From NCBI GenBank assembly GCA_030280995.1, contig JASXTE010000017.1, forward strand, positions 10,874,498-10,938,497: a stretch of DNA of 64,000 nucleotides. Reading direction: 5' to 3'. Every line of letters starts with the position of its first letter. The stretch's first letter is position 1. Below the pieces are notes generated by a model. It did not search any database. It saw only the letters and a program-made list of their open reading frames with translations, and was not told the DNA's origin. Positions 20,028-31,145 of the stretch are shown here, in pieces. Both the position numbers and the translations under genes were made by a program. Source of the stretch: Hemileia vastatrix. Its lineage: Eukaryota > Basidiomycota > Pucciniomycetes > Pucciniales > Zaghouaniaceae.

Positions 20028-20340
20028 AGTTGGGTGCACTAAAAGTTGCAGTAGAGGGGACACAAGGGTGGGGGGAAGTTTCTGAAGTAAAGGGGTGATT
20101 TCCGAGAGGGTGGGGCAGGTAAGGGAGAGATTTTAGGGAGTGGGGGGTTTTCAAGGCAAAAGTAGTGGGGGAGAATGAGTAATGAGATGATGATGATGAC
20201 GATGATGATTTTTTTGTTTAACCAGTGCAAAAATAGATAAGTCGTTAGACTACGCTGGGGGTCTTTCGGCTACTAGCTCTGCGCTTGTGCTAAACGCTGT
20301 GGAGTAACTAGCGACTGACGTTTCAGTGCCCGCGGGAACA

Positions 20341-20350
20341 GCCCATAACC
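20341..20350 (-). promoter_or_regulatory. C1 primer-binding site for a half initiator tRNA-Met
   Basis: On the minus strand GGTTATGGGC directly follows the 5' LTR end (..GCAACA). It is complementary to the anticodon loop of initiator tRNA-Met (GCCCATAACC), the primer mode known for Drosophila copia. Confidence 0.75.
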
Positions 20351-20423
20351 TGTTGCGCGGTGTCAGCCAACAGAACTCCGGAAAGAACCGGAGAACTGGA
20401 GATGCCGCAACAACAGTATATCT
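20351..20423 (-). repeat. C1 5' LTR, part 1 (part 2 at 25508-25547)
   Basis: These 73 bp match the first part of the LTR at 16599-16711. The remaining 40 bp lie at 25508-25547 beyond C2. The joined halves equal the intact LTR, which proves C2 landed inside it. Confidence 0.9.
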
Positions 20424-20593
20424 TATAGAGACAGGATCAGATACACTACTCCGAGAGGAACCCATAAGATGCATTGCTTACCTATAGAGACAGGATCAGA
20501 TACACTACTCCGAGAGGAACCGGAGTTAAGTGTAAGTGTCTCTACAGGTTTAAATAGTAACTCGCTAAGTACATATGGATTAAGTACATAACA
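20424..20593 (-). repeat. C2 3' LTR (170 bp)
   Basis: On the coding strand it begins TGTTATGTAC and ends CTCTATA. A 38-bp block (TATAGAGACAGG.. on the plus strand) occurs twice within the LTR, at 20424-20461 and 20482-20519. Confidence 0.95.
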
Positions 20594-20707
20594 CCCCCGC
20601 CCTTTGCGAGTTAAAAAGAAAAATGGAATCGTAGGAAAAAAAGAAAAAAAGAAAACAAAACATAAGATCAGAAAAAAAAATAAAAATAAAAAGAAAAAAA
20701 TTATATA

Positions 20708-23700
20708 TTAAAAAACGGATAGAGTCTTTCTCTTCTCCGACCATATATTTGCCCCCAAAGATTTTGTGAGTAAGTCAGCAATTTGTAATGCTGAAGGTAC
20801 CCAGGATATCTTTATTTTACCAGCCCTTAACTGCTCATTTACAAAGTAGAATGACCTTTCAATATGCCTAGCCCGTTTATCGCTTGGATTGTCTGTCGTG
20901 GTAACAATAGCACCTTTGTTGTCGCAATACATTTGGGTAGGGTCAAGCTCATTGAATAGGCCTAATAATAAATTTCTTAACCATAAAACTTGTCTCGTGG
21001 CATTAGCAAGGGCAATATACTCTGAGTCAAGAGAAGCCAAGGCAACCATAGATTGTCGTTTTGACTGCCAAAGAACAGGACATCCATTCAACATTAAAAT
21101 GTGACCATTCGTAGATCGCTGAAATTCCCCACCCCATGTGGCATCAGAGTAAGCTTCAGTAAAAACACTGCCTTTTGATGGAAAAAGATTCAGTTTTACA
21201 TCTTTAGTAAATTCAAGATAACGAATTAAATGGTTTAAGGCTCTCCATTCCTCAACGCCAGGAGCCGAAGCAAACCTGGCCAAGAAATTAACAGGGAACG
21301 CTAGATCAGGCCTGGATCCTGCCACCAAATAGCTGAAAGCACCTATTATTGATAGGAATTTTGTCGACTCATAGCTACCTTCAGTTTTTAATGATGAAAT
21401 TGACATATTGTTTGGAAGTGGTGATGTCGCCTTTAATCCACCATAGTTGAAATCTCCCAATATACGGTTGGTGAGAGCTGGTTGTGAGAGAGAGAAACCA
21501 TCAGTAGATCGTTCAACCTTGAGACCTACCACGGACTCGAGGGTATCATTCCATTTAATTTTCATTTTATCACCCAGATCCAACTCCAACTTTTTTAACA
21601 TGCCCAAATCACTACCAGTCACAACCCCATCATCCACATGAACCCAAACTATACCCACTTCCTTATGTTTTTTGAGTATATAGAAACTTGCATCATGTTT
21701 GCTGCTCACATACCCCAGATCCTGAAAAATGGATGCTAAGTGTTTCCACCAACATCGGGCTGCTTGTTTTGTTCCATAAAGTGCCTTTTTTAATTTACAC
21801 ACTTGATTGTTGTTGCCGTTAGTGAAACCTTCAGGTTGTTTGACATAAATCGTTTCTTCTAGGTTGCTGTGTAGATAGGCCGCAGTGATATTGAATGATT
21901 TGACAGGCCAATTATTTTTTGTGGCTAGAACTAACATGACTCTTAAAGAAACAAAAGTGGCGGTTGGGGCAAATGTATCAGTAAAATCAGTGCCTTCTAC
22001 TTGTTTGAAGCCTTGGGCAACATAACGTGCTTTAAATTTTGACACACTGCCATCTTGATTTCTTTTCTTTGTAAAGACCCAACGCGCACCCAGAGTTGTT
22101 GCACCATTAGGTAAGTCAACAATGTCCCATACCTCCATCGTAGCTAGGTTTTTTAATTCTTGTTCGCATGCTAACCTCCAATTTTCGGCATCTGGACTTT
22201 TGCATGCTTGGGCATAGGATTTAGGTAGGCGTTCGGCTATGGATTGGGCATTGGCTTCAATGTGATCAACCAAAGTGTCTTGCGCATCAATAGTTTCTTC
22301 AGCAGAGAAATCCCCAAGGACTAGTCGATTCAGAATGTGTGATAAAGACCCTTTATTTAACACTGTATCATTTGAAGGCGTGACAGTTGTTTGAGTATCA
22401 CTAGGGAATTTGGCCATGGCAGAAGCAACAACTTTTCCTGTTTCTGGGTGCCAGAAGATCCACCCATTTCCTCCATTGCTAAATCCCACCACTCGACATC
22501 GTAAACTCCTGTGATCTAGTTTGTTTCTTTTTTCTTTTGGAATGTGGACATATGCCCACTCACCAAAAACTCTGAAGTTGCCAATAGATGGTTTCTTGTC
22601 AAATATAAGCTCGTAAGGTGTTTTGTCGTTGGTGTTTGTGTTGGGGAGGCGGTTGTGAACATATGAAGCCCATAAATAAGCAAATCCCCACATATTGTAA
22701 CTTAAGCCGCTGCCAACCAGAATTGAACGGGCCATGTCTCCTATAGTTCTGTTGAACCGTTCAGCCATGCCATTTTGCTCATGGTGATAAGGCATGGAGT
22801 GCTCGTGAATAATTCCAGCAGAGTTCAAAAAATCACTAAAACGTTTGTTATAGTATTCATTGCCATTGTCGGTGCAAAGAAATTTGATTTTCTTTTCAGT
22901 GACATTCTCTAATCTGTTCTTAAAAACAATGAATGCATCTAGAACTTCAGTTTTAGATTTAATAATATGAACTTCACCATAAGTGGAATACTGTTCGCCG
23001 AATAATACAGCATAAACTTCTCCATTAGAAGTCATATCTGGTAAAGGTCCAATCACATCCGACACCACAAGCTCCATGAATTTAAAGTGACGGTTAGAAA
23101 TTATACTTGTTTGGTGTCGGGTTCCTTTTGCCACTGCACAGACATCACAAAAAAAATTACCTTCAGGTAGGGTATTGGGAATGTTATCACAACACTGTAC
23201 TTTGATAATTCGCCTTAAAGTACGTATGCTTGCATGAGCCAAACGTCGGTGCCAGTATAAAAGCGAGTTGGGTTTAGCTGGAGGATAAGGTACTTTAGAA
23301 TGGTCTGGTAGGGGAACAAAAGGAGCAGTGGAAACATGACATGAAGAGGATAATAGACAGTCTACATTGCTTTGATCAGAAGAAAGATTATTGTTTTTAT
23401 TTTTTATATCATTAATACCTTTATTGACAATGCTTTTAATTTTAATCGACCATTTTCTTTGTTTATGAAAAATATTTGCTAATAGAATAGGAATAGAATC
23501 TTTAAGAATAATGGCATTATGATTGGAATCAAAACGTATTGTAAAACCCTTTTTAATAAGGTCATATAGAGAAATAAGTGTGTGACGGGCTTTATCACAA
23601 TAGAAGACGTCGTGCAAAACTACTACTTCTCCTTGTATGCCAGAGAGAAGCATATCACCATATCCAGTAATAAAAGCAGGGGATCCATCAGTTGCCACAT

Positions 23701-25174
23701 TAACTTTGATTGGGGAAATTTTTTTGAAGTTAATCAGGAGACCTACATTTCCTGTAACGTGATGTGTAGCACCTGAATCAAGTATTCCATCATCCAGTTC
23801 TAGTAAATGATCTGCAAGCCATTCCACATTCCCGAGATCTAAACCATCCAATGTGGTAGCTAGTGCCTCAATAATTGTAGGATCCAATTCAGTGAAGCAA
23901 GCAGATGATGTTGCAGGTAACTTATTTCTAGAACGGCCATTCCTGACTAGTTTATCTAAAAGAGGTCTGGCCAATTTCAGTTTTGCCTCTCTTAGCGTCC
24001 AAACTTCTACATTGAATGCAGGGCAGTTAGGATTGTAAGGACAAGCCGAGGAAAAATGTTCGGTACTAGAACAAGTGAAGCAGGTGTTTTCCTTGGGTCG
24101 TGCATACGGAGGACAGTATGAATCCATCTTTCTTTTTTGGAAAGCCAATGCTTGAACATCAGTATTAAGGGCTGTGGATGTGGGGAGTTCATTGGTAATT
24201 GTAATGGCCGATGCTGCATTGTTGAGCGCTTTAATCATGGAATCATTGGAAGGTTGAGTGATTACTGATTGTGCTTCAAAATGTCGATTTACCGCATGGA
24301 AGATTTCATTGGCACTGTTAGGTAGAAGGATATGTGACCAAACTGATTTTGAAGTCTCATCCGAAAAAGAGAAATTGGAACGTTTTATCTTTTGAAGAAT
24401 GGAGTCGACTTTTGAGAGGTGGGAGGATATATTGGTGAAAGGTTGGGATTGTATTGCGATGAGGTCTCTAAAAAGGGAAGCACGAAGGGTATGCGTAGAT
24501 GCTTCGAATTTATTCATCAAGACATGGAAGGCTGTGAAACATGAGGCATCTTCATCTATATCAGATTGAAGTTTTCCCGGAATTGCATTGAAGATTATAG
24601 TCCAGCCAAGTTGGTCTTCAAATTTAGCAATTGAGGTGTTCAATGCAACATTGTTAATGGCGTATCTCGTAGTGCCTATCCATTGACGCATAGTGACCAG
24701 AATAAGTTTTCGCCAATCTTGCCAATTGGAACCATCAGTGTCAAGTTTTTCCAATTTAGAGGCTACGTTGAAAACTCTACCCATGTAGATGTGACTTAAT
24801 TCGCCACGATAGTTGTCAGGTGGTGGAAGGTCGGTGGGATCCATTGTTTGTTCAAAGTGAAAATTAGAATCAGATTCGGATGTGGATAATTCGGATTCCG
24901 GAGTGTTAGCACGGGGGGTAGAGGAGGATTCTGAGTGAGAATGTTGAACAGTCGAATGATAGGATGACTCCGTGTAAGAGTGTTGAGAAGTCGATTGGTA
25001 AGGTAGGGGTTCAGGTGTAGGTTCAGGAGTATATGTAGAGGGTGATGTTTGTTTGATGTTTGACAGGGAAGATGAAGATTTAGAGGCACGGTGAAGAATA
25101 GGGTGGTCACGTTGGATTTTAGGTTTTGGTTTGAAGGGATCAGGTGTACAGATACGCGGAGGAGGGGGGGTCAT
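20708..25174 (-). CDS. C2 Gag-Pol polyprotein, 1488 residues, all Copia domains intact
   Basis: ATG at 25172-25174 opens a single ORF. A Pro/Ser/Thr-rich N-terminus is followed by the Copia capsid domain (LDTDGSNWQDWRKLIL, near residue 145). The zinc knuckle CFTCSSTEHFSSAC is at about 359-372. The protease ILDSGATHH is near 460. The pre-integrase finger (HRRLAHAS .. CDVCAVAKGTR) is near 640. The integrase core has Asp in VVSDVIGP, Asp in LCTDNGNE and Glu in HHEQNGMAERFNR. RT carries HVDDG near 1180. RNase H has YSDATWG, LDSEYIAL and YCDNKGA near 1415. The protein would form particles, copy the RNA and integrate the DNA. No stop, frameshift or missing catalytic residue was seen. Gag and Pol are one frame, so their ratio must be set after translation. 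Confidence 0.95.
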   Translation of the reverse strand: MTPPPPRICTPDPFKPKPKIQRDHPILHRASKSSSSLSNIKQTSPSTYTPEPTPEPLPYQSTSQHSYTESSYHSTVQHSHSESSSTPRANTPESELSTSESDSNFHFEQTMDPTDLPPPDNYRGELSHIYMGRVFNVASKLEKLDTDGSNWQDWRKLILVTMRQWIGTTRYAINNVALNTSIAKFEDQLGWTIIFNAIPGKLQSDIDEDASCFTAFHVLMNKFEASTHTLRASLFRDLIAIQSQPFTNISSHLSKVDSILQKIKRSNFSFSDETSKSVWSHILLPNSANEIFHAVNRHFEAQSVITQPSNDSMIKALNNAASAITITNELPTSTALNTDVQALAFQKRKMDSYCPPYARPKENTCFTCSSTEHFSSACPYNPNCPAFNVEVWTLREAKLKLARPLLDKLVRNGRSRNKLPATSSACFTELDPTIIEALATTLDGLDLGNVEWLADHLLELDDGILDSGATHHVTGNVGLLINFKKISPIKVNVATDGSPAFITGYGDMLLSGIQGEVVVLHDVFYCDKARHTLISLYDLIKKGFTIRFDSNHNAIILKDSIPILLANIFHKQRKWSIKIKSIVNKGINDIKNKNNNLSSDQSNVDCLLSSSCHVSTAPFVPLPDHSKVPYPPAKPNSLLYWHRRLAHASIRTLRRIIKVQCCDNIPNTLPEGNFFCDVCAVAKGTRHQTSIISNRHFKFMELVVSDVIGPLPDMTSNGEVYAVLFGEQYSTYGEVHIIKSKTEVLDAFIVFKNRLENVTEKKIKFLCTDNGNEYYNKRFSDFLNSAGIIHEHSMPYHHEQNGMAERFNRTIGDMARSILVGSGLSYNMWGFAYLWASYVHNRLPNTNTNDKTPYELIFDKKPSIGNFRVFGEWAYVHIPKEKRNKLDHRSLRCRVVGFSNGGNGWIFWHPETGKVVASAMAKFPSDTQTTVTPSNDTVLNKGSLSHILNRLVLGDFSAEETIDAQDTLVDHIEANAQSIAERLPKSYAQACKSPDAENWRLACEQELKNLATMEVWDIVDLPNGATTLGARWVFTKKRNQDGSVSKFKARYVAQGFKQVEGTDFTDTFAPTATFVSLRVMLVLATKNNWPVKSFNITAAYLHSNLEETIYVKQPEGFTNGNNNQVCKLKKALYGTKQAARCWWKHLASIFQDLGYVSSKHDASFYILKKHKEVGIVWVHVDDGVVTGSDLGMLKKLELDLGDKMKIKWNDTLESVVGLKVERSTDGFSLSQPALTNRILGDFNYGGLKATSPLPNNMSISSLKTEGSYESTKFLSIIGAFSYLVAGSRPDLAFPVNFLARFASAPGVEEWRALNHLIRYLEFTKDVKLNLFPSKGSVFTEAYSDATWGGEFQRSTNGHILMLNGCPVLWQSKRQSMVALASLDSEYIALANATRQVLWLRNLLLGLFNELDPTQMYCDNKGAIVTTTDNPSDKRARHIERSFYFVNEQLRAGKIKISWVPSALQIADLLTKSLGANIWSEKRKTLSVF

Positions 25175-25322
25175 TCGATTAGAACAATCCAGATGAAGTC
25201 GGTTGGGAGAGTAACACTGTCTAAGCGGGGTTCAGGAGGGGAAAACTCGGACAATATACTACAATGCTTTCGTGTGGGACTAGCACAGTACGGCAAAGGA
25301 TCTGCGTCTAATAAGCGGGAAA

Positions 25323-25332
25323 GCCCATAACC
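25323..25332 (-). promoter_or_regulatory. C2 primer-binding site, half initiator tRNA-Met type
   Basis: GGTTATGGGC on the minus strand lies immediately inside the 5' LTR (..CTCTATA), complementary to the tRNA-iMet anticodon loop. Confidence 0.75.
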
Positions 25333-25502
25333 TATAGAGACAGGATCAGATACACTACTCCGAGAGGAACCCATAAGATGCATTGCTTACCTATAGAGAC
25401 AGGATCAGATACACTACTCCGAGAGGAACCGGAGTTAAGTGTAAGTGTCTCTACAGGTTTAAATAGTAACTCGCTAAGTACATATGGATTAAGTACATAA
25501 CA
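25333..25502 (-). repeat. C2 5' LTR (170 bp)
   Basis: Same sequence as 20424-20593 with no difference found by eye. It is followed by TSD TATCT and the second half of the C1 LTR. Confidence 0.95.
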
Positions 25503-25659
25503 TATCTACATCATGACTAAGTACATAGGGTGCTTAAGCACATAACAGTGCGAAGTCAGGATTTTCCATAAATTTTCAGACTTAGTTTTTGTCAGTAGCT
25601 GTCACCTGCTGCAAATCCTCACTATTGACTGAGCATCTACTCAAGAGACACATCAGCAC

Positions 25660-25776
25660 TGTTAGGTTTTGACTACGCCGCAGTATCATCATGTATATAT
25701 ATATTGACTAGCATAGAAACATTCAATAATAATAATAGAAATATTAACAACGAACATCACGGAATAGCAGCCAATA
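25660..25776 (+). repeat. C3 5' LTR (117 bp)
   Basis: Begins TGTTAGGTTTTGACTA and ends CAGCCAATA. It contains a TATATATATATT stretch that could serve as a promoter box. Confidence 0.9.
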
Positions 25777-25788
25777 GGTTATGGGCCT
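25777..25788 (+). promoter_or_regulatory. C3 primer-binding site, half initiator tRNA-Met type
   Basis: GGTTATGGGCC follows the LTR without a gap, complementary to the tRNA-iMet anticodon stem-loop. Confidence 0.75.
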
Positions 25789-26322
25789 TTAGTGCTCCTT
25801 TTTTTCTTTTTTCTTTCTTCATAAACCAGACTGCTTGGGCTTCATCTGCCTCTCTCTGCCTTGTCAGCACTATATACCTTTTTCTCTCTCAAATTAGACT
25901 ACTTGGTCCTCATCAGACTGTCTCTGCTTCTTCAGCCTTTTTCTCTGTTTTCTCTCTTTGCCATATTCTTTCTGTTCCATCACTCTACTTTCTCTTTCCA
26001 TTTCCTTAAAGCTCCTCATTTGTTTCAATTTTCTCCAATTTTTTTCTTTTCCTTCTTCTTCTCCATTTCTCTACTTCTTCACTTTCAATTCCACATTTCT
26101 ATCTTGCTTCCCACAGGTGATTAGGTAAGGATTCTCGCAAAATCCTGATATTACGTGAGGTGGGCGCACCTTCACCCGAAAGCCTTTTTTTCTTTTCTCT
26201 ATTTTCCCTCTCTTTATCTTTTCCTCTCCTCTATCATTATTTTTCCATTTCCTTTTTCTTTCCAAACATCAATCTTATAATAACCATTTAATCAAATAAT
26301 AAAAATAAAAAATAACATAAAA

Positions 26323-27720
26323 ATGAACACAAACAACTTCCCCCGACAGCAAAATCTGACCGCCACACCAATTGCCACATCGACATCGAATCCGGTCCCT
26401 CCATCCTCAAGCACAACCAACACCAGGCAACGATCAGCATCTCAAGCACCCTCTGCACCACCAAACTACCCGGACAAAGAGATGGCCGACGACAAAGACT
26501 TTGACCCATACGTGGAAAACAGACGTGTACCAGTTCCTTCGGATGACGACAAAACCATCGATCCTAGAGTCGCATCAAGAAATGCCGCAAGGAAAGTAGT
26601 CACCGACACAATAAGAGAAGTTTGAAAGGAACTAATGAATTGGCCAAACAAGCTCAAAGATGATGGATCTAACTTTCGAGTCTGGTATAGAGAGCTCCAA
26701 CTTGTCCTAAGTGACTATGTTGGTGAAGCAAACTTCCTCACGAGATCAAATCCATCCAATGGGTCTGCTCGATAAAGAATTGGTCGTTCCATCCTAATTA
26801 ACTCAGTTGAACTTAACATCAAATCCCAGATTGTGTCAATGGTACCCAGCATTGCTGCATTCAAACACCTCTGACAGCAATACAACATTCTTTCTAGGTC
26901 TGGTCAAATGAATGCTCTAGAACAATTTCTAGACATACGCTCAAAAGATTTCCCCAACCCAATTGCCATGCTGGCCCACATGAAAGACTGCTACGCAGAC
27001 ATCAAAGCCCAAAATCTAAAATTCACCGATGACATGCTAGCCATATTTTTCTAACGAGCCATCAAAGACAATCGGCGATACAGCTCTGAACTCATGAGGG
27101 AAGTCAAACTGCTTGTCAAGATATCACGGGAAAATCCTTTGACAGTAACCATTCAACATGCAATCACTGCTATCTGGGATAGACTTCAGAACGAAGACAC
27201 CTACAGACTCCATGAGGAAAGGCATGTCACCCCCACTGCCAACAGGTTCAGCGAAATCAGCCAAAACGCGATGAAAGGTGACCACATTGCCATCCCGGAT
27301 ACCTTGATGCCCATCCAAACTAACGTCCAGGCAACTGCTGAAATCCCTTTAGCAGCTGCAACCAGGCCAATCCGCCAACCTACCTGCTGGAACTGTAACT
27401 CTCTGGACCACATGCAATCCCAATTTCCACTAGCGCCGTCCTTTACTCAACCCACTCGCAATCTGACATATGTACCCAGTGGGCTTCAGCCAGTATATCC
27501 AATGGTCATTCAACCTTCTTTCCTCCCACCAACACAAAACCACAGCAGACTATTTAACACCCCCACACCCTCTGCCCCACGACAAATGGACTCCTACCGT
27601 CCTGCATATCCTCCGAGACAACCCAATGCTCCAGCAAGAAACATTCCCCCAATGCGTGCAAAAGCAGTAGAACTAACTGACGACTCAGCTGAAGCAACCG
27701 CAGAAGCTTTCCAACACCTC
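26323..27720 (+). pseudogene. C3 Gag, interrupted, zinc knuckle damaged
   Basis: From ATG at 26323 a Pro/Thr-rich N-terminus leads to a TGA near 26623. The same frame continues with the capsid-like domain (KDDGSNFRVWYRELQLVLSD) and further stops near 26774, 26872 and 27052. An open stretch from 27094 includes CWNCNSLDHMQSQF at about 27382-27423. This is a CCHC knuckle whose last Cys is Phe. Apart from stops the frame is largely preserved, so decay is by point change more than by indels. Confidence 0.8.
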
Positions 27721-30700
27721 AACATGGGTCAAGATACCACATACCCCAAAGCCCCTCTATTTGACACGGGAGCCACCCACCATTTCACTGGAAACATGAA
27801 CAAGTTAGTTAACTTTGTCCCTTTCAGCTCACCTATGCCACTGAGAGTAGCTACTAATGGCTCTAATCCTTTTATTACAGGGAAGGGGACAGCGCAATTC
27901 ATTGGGGCGACTGGGCAAACTATCAATATTAGTCCTGTTTTCTACTGCAAACAGGCCAGTGGTACGCTCATCTCACCAGCATCTCTCATCAAAAGTGGAG
28001 CTAAAATAATAACAACAGCCTCACAGGATATTCATGTGACTCTCAACAACGAAATCATTCTAACGGCTACATTTGACAGGCTCAAACACATCTGGACCAC
28101 TCCACCCATAATAAGATCTCCCAATGTAATTAGTCTACATGTAAATAGTGTTCCGAGATGTATACCTGTTGAAATGCATAACACTGCTGTTAAAACATGT
28201 ATTTTTCACCTAGATCTGCCAAAGAACTTTCCTGAGCCATGCAAAAGGACACCCAATGAAGAAACTCTGTACCAATGGCACTGCCTTCTAGGCTATGCTA
28301 GCCTCCGACAAACAAGACGCATGGTAAATCAGAGAATGGCTCTAGGCTTACCAGAATCCCTACCCCCTGGGAAAATTATCTGTGATGCCTGTCAAATGTG
28401 CAAAAGCAGAAGAGAGACCTTCATGCAGTCCACCAGAAGAAGTCCACACAAACTTGAGTTAGTCACAACAGATCTAATTGGGCCACTTGAGATAGAATCA
28501 ATAGATCATGGCTTATATGCTCTTACATTTTGTGATTTAGCCACCTCATACAGTGAGTGACACATCCTAAAGTCCAAAAACGAAGCAACCAACAGAGTTA
28601 TTGACATTGTAACAAGACTAGAAAAACAAACAGCTAACCCGGTAAAAATACTAAGATCCGACAATGGCGGAGAATTCAACAACCAAACATTGGATGCCTT
28701 CCTGACATCAAAAGGCATCATCCACAAAAAATAACAACCATACTACCACCAAAAAAACGGGAATATTGAACAATACAACAGGACAGTCACTGAGACTGGG
28801 AGAACAGTCCTCTTTGCAAGTCAACTCCAAAAACCGTTCTGGAGCTTTGCGTTCAAATGGGCTTCATATGTTCTGAACAGAATTCCCAATAAAGTATCTA
28901 CCAACATGACCCCATACAAAGCAATGTTTGGCCAGAAACCTCAACTAGACCTAATAAAAAGGTTTGGAAAAATTGCCTATGTGCACATACCAGAAGAAAA
29001 GCGGAAAAAACTAGACAATTGTGAAATCAAATGTTATGTGGTAGGTTTTCCGGCAGGCATGAAAGGTTGGCTTTTCTGGGACCCTACCAATAGTAAGGTA
29101 ATCACGTCGGCGTGGGCATCTTTTCGCCATCTTCCTAACGAAACACCATCCACTCCTGGAAACAAAATGGGTATTGACTTCCTAATCAATCAGACGGTAG
29201 TCCAAAGCAATAATGCAACACATAAACTAGGGGATTTCAGAGACGAGGAACTAATGCTGGATCAAGAACGCACCATCATGCAAATACAAAACAACTGCGG
29301 ATTCTTTGTATCCACTGCTCCAAAATCCTTCTAGGAAGCCATGAACTCAGAACAAGGCAAACTCTGGAAAGAAGCATGTGCCAATGAAATCAATAACCTA
29401 CTAATTATGGATGTATGGTCAAGAGAAAAACCCCCTGACGGTGCGCGAATCCTAGACGCAAAATGGGTGTTCTCAGTTAAAAAGGACCAAACTCAAAGCG
29501 CAATATGTTGCCAAAGGCTTCAAACAGATTAAAGGCATTGACTACTCCGCCACCTTTGCCCCCACAGCCTCGTTCACTGCCCAACGGATAATTCTCACCA
29601 TTGCGGCTACCAACAACTGGCCGGTACATGCTTTTGATGTGACAGCTGCGTACCTTCATAGTCCCATCAGCGAAGGGGTATGGGTTCAAGATCCACCTGG
29701 ATTTGAACAAAATGATGGAAAATCATACAAATTAAAAAAAAATTATATGGTACCTGCCAAGAAGCAAGATGCTGGTGGCAGCATTTCAGCAAACAGCTTC
29801 AACACATAGGATACACACTTTTGACCTACGATAACAGTGTGTATTTCTTGTCCAATAACACCACTAAGGATATGATATGGGTACACATAGATGATGGTCT
29901 AGTCACCGGTGACAGCATTGACACTCTGAAATGTCTCAAAATTGATCTCAAACAAACACTCATCATTAAATGGCAAGAATCCCTAGATGGCATTGTAGGA
30001 GTCAAAATAACAAGAAACAGCCTAGGCTTCCAACTCAGTCAGCCAGCCCTTATAGACAAAATAGTTTCCCAACATCATCCAACAATGCTCAGACACCATC
30101 AACCACTACCCAGCAATATTGATCTCAACACTTCACCCAACAACGAACCTCCCATAAAACCAACTGAATACCTGTCAATCATTGGCTCTCTTACATATGT
30201 AGCCATGGCCACTCGTCTGGACATTAGCTTCACAGTCAACCAGCTAGCTTGACATGCCAAACATCCCAATCAGGAACATTGGTGTGCCCTGCGACATCTA
30301 CTAGGTTACCTCCTCTATACTATCAACAAGAAACTGACCCTTTACCCAAAAATCAATACTCACTTGTTACTCATGGTATTCTCTGACGCAAACTGGGGCA
30401 GGGAATTCTCAATATCCACCAGTGGTATGGTCATCACACTCAACAAATGCCTCCTATTTTGGTCATCCAAACGCATGCCTTCTGTTGCGACTTCTACCTG
30501 CCATGCTGAATATATGGCTTTGGGAGAAGCAACCCGCATGGGTTTATGGATCCAGAACTTACTCAATGACCTAGTAAACTATAACAGGCCATTCATTATC
30601 AAATGCAACAACAAAGCCTCGATTAAGGTATCAACAGACAAAGCATTGAATAAGCAAACAAGACACAGAGACCGTGAATTTTATTTCATTAACAAACAAC

Positions 30701-30822
30701 TTCACAAAAGGAAAGCAGTAATAGAATGGGTTTCAACAAATGAACAAAAAGCCAACATCATGACAAAACCACTAAACAAACAATGCCATGAGAAAGGTTG
30801 TGGCAACCTGGGATTAGTCTAG
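27721..30822 (+). pseudogene. C3 protease, integrase, RT and RNase H, interrupted
   Basis: The protease motif LFDTGATHH is at about 27757. The pre-integrase block (WHCLLGYAS, CDACQMCKSRR) ends near 28420. The integrase shows TDLIGPL, RSDNGGEF and a changed third motif (YYHQKNGNIEQYN), with stops at 28558-28560 and near 28734. RT blocks follow with a TAG near 29334 and a frame change between 29500 and 29820. The catalytic box VHIDDG (about 29880) survives. RNase H shows FSDANWG, CHAEYMAL and KCNNKAS. The final stop is at 30820-30822. The catalytic residues mostly remain, but the polyprotein cannot be made. Confidence 0.85.
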
Positions 30823-31023
30823 TATAAATCTGACCCTCACCTTGTTACTTCTCCCCATATAATAAAAATAAAAAATAAAAAATAAAATTAAAACAACAAA
30901 AATAAAAATAAAAAAAGAGAAAAATGAACGTTTTTTTCTTTCCTTTTTTTCTTTCTTCATCTCTTCTACCTTACATTTTATATATATAAGCATCACATGT
31001 AAGCGTCTAGTCGAAGGGGCAGG

Positions 31024-31140
31024 TGTTAGGTTTTGACTATGCCGCAGTATCATCATGTATATATATATTGACTAGCATAGAAACATTCAATAATAATAAT
31101 AGAAATATTAACAACAAAAATCACAGAATAGAAGCCAATA
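31024..31140 (+). repeat. C3 3' LTR (117 bp)
   Basis: Matches 25660-25776 with about five substitutions, three of them G/C to A. It is followed by TSD AGCAC. Confidence 0.9.
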
Positions 31141-31145
31141 AGCAC

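Larger units (their letters stand above)
20424..25502 (-). mobile_element. C2: full-length, apparently intact Ty1/Copia retrotransposon nested in C1
   Basis: The two 170-bp LTRs (20424-20593 and 25333-25502) look identical base for base. The target duplication TATCT (20419-20423, 25503-25507) is perfect. One uninterrupted gag-pol ORF fills the interior. A primer-binding site follows the 5' LTR and a G-rich purine tract (minus GGGCGGGGG, near 20594-20605) precedes the 3' LTR. All cis and trans parts needed for movement appear present. The LTR ends are TG..TA on the coding strand instead of TG..CA. Confidence 0.95.
16599..25547 (-). mobile_element. C1: Ty1/Copia element, recent but lacking protease, split by C2
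   Basis: The outer element is flanked by a perfect 5-bp duplication GTGCG (16594-16598 and 25548-25552). Its 113-bp LTR is intact at the left. The right (5') copy is split in two by the insertion of C2, and the two LTRs look identical once rejoined. Internal DNA is 16712-20350 and carries gag and a long pol ORF. The gag-pol joint lacks the zinc-knuckle and protease segment, so this copy could not mature particles by itself. Confidence 0.9.
25660..31140 (+). mobile_element. C3: degenerate Ty1/Copia element
   Basis: LTRs of 117 bp at both ends differ at about five positions. The target duplication AGCAC is exact (25655-25659, 31141-31145). The interior encodes gag, protease, integrase, RT and RNase H in plus-strand order but with several stops and shifts. 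A purine tract (GAAGGGGCAGG) precedes the 3' LTR. LTR ends are TG..TA. Confidence 0.9.

Noticed and set aside
24796..25110. 104-codon minus-strand ORF in another frame of C2
   Set aside because: It overlaps the Pro/Ser-rich N-terminus of the intact C2 polyprotein and is compositional.
25704..26124. Hydrophobic ORFs in the C3 leader
   Set aside because: They start in the LTR and run through the T/C-rich leader before the gag ATG; no conserved features.
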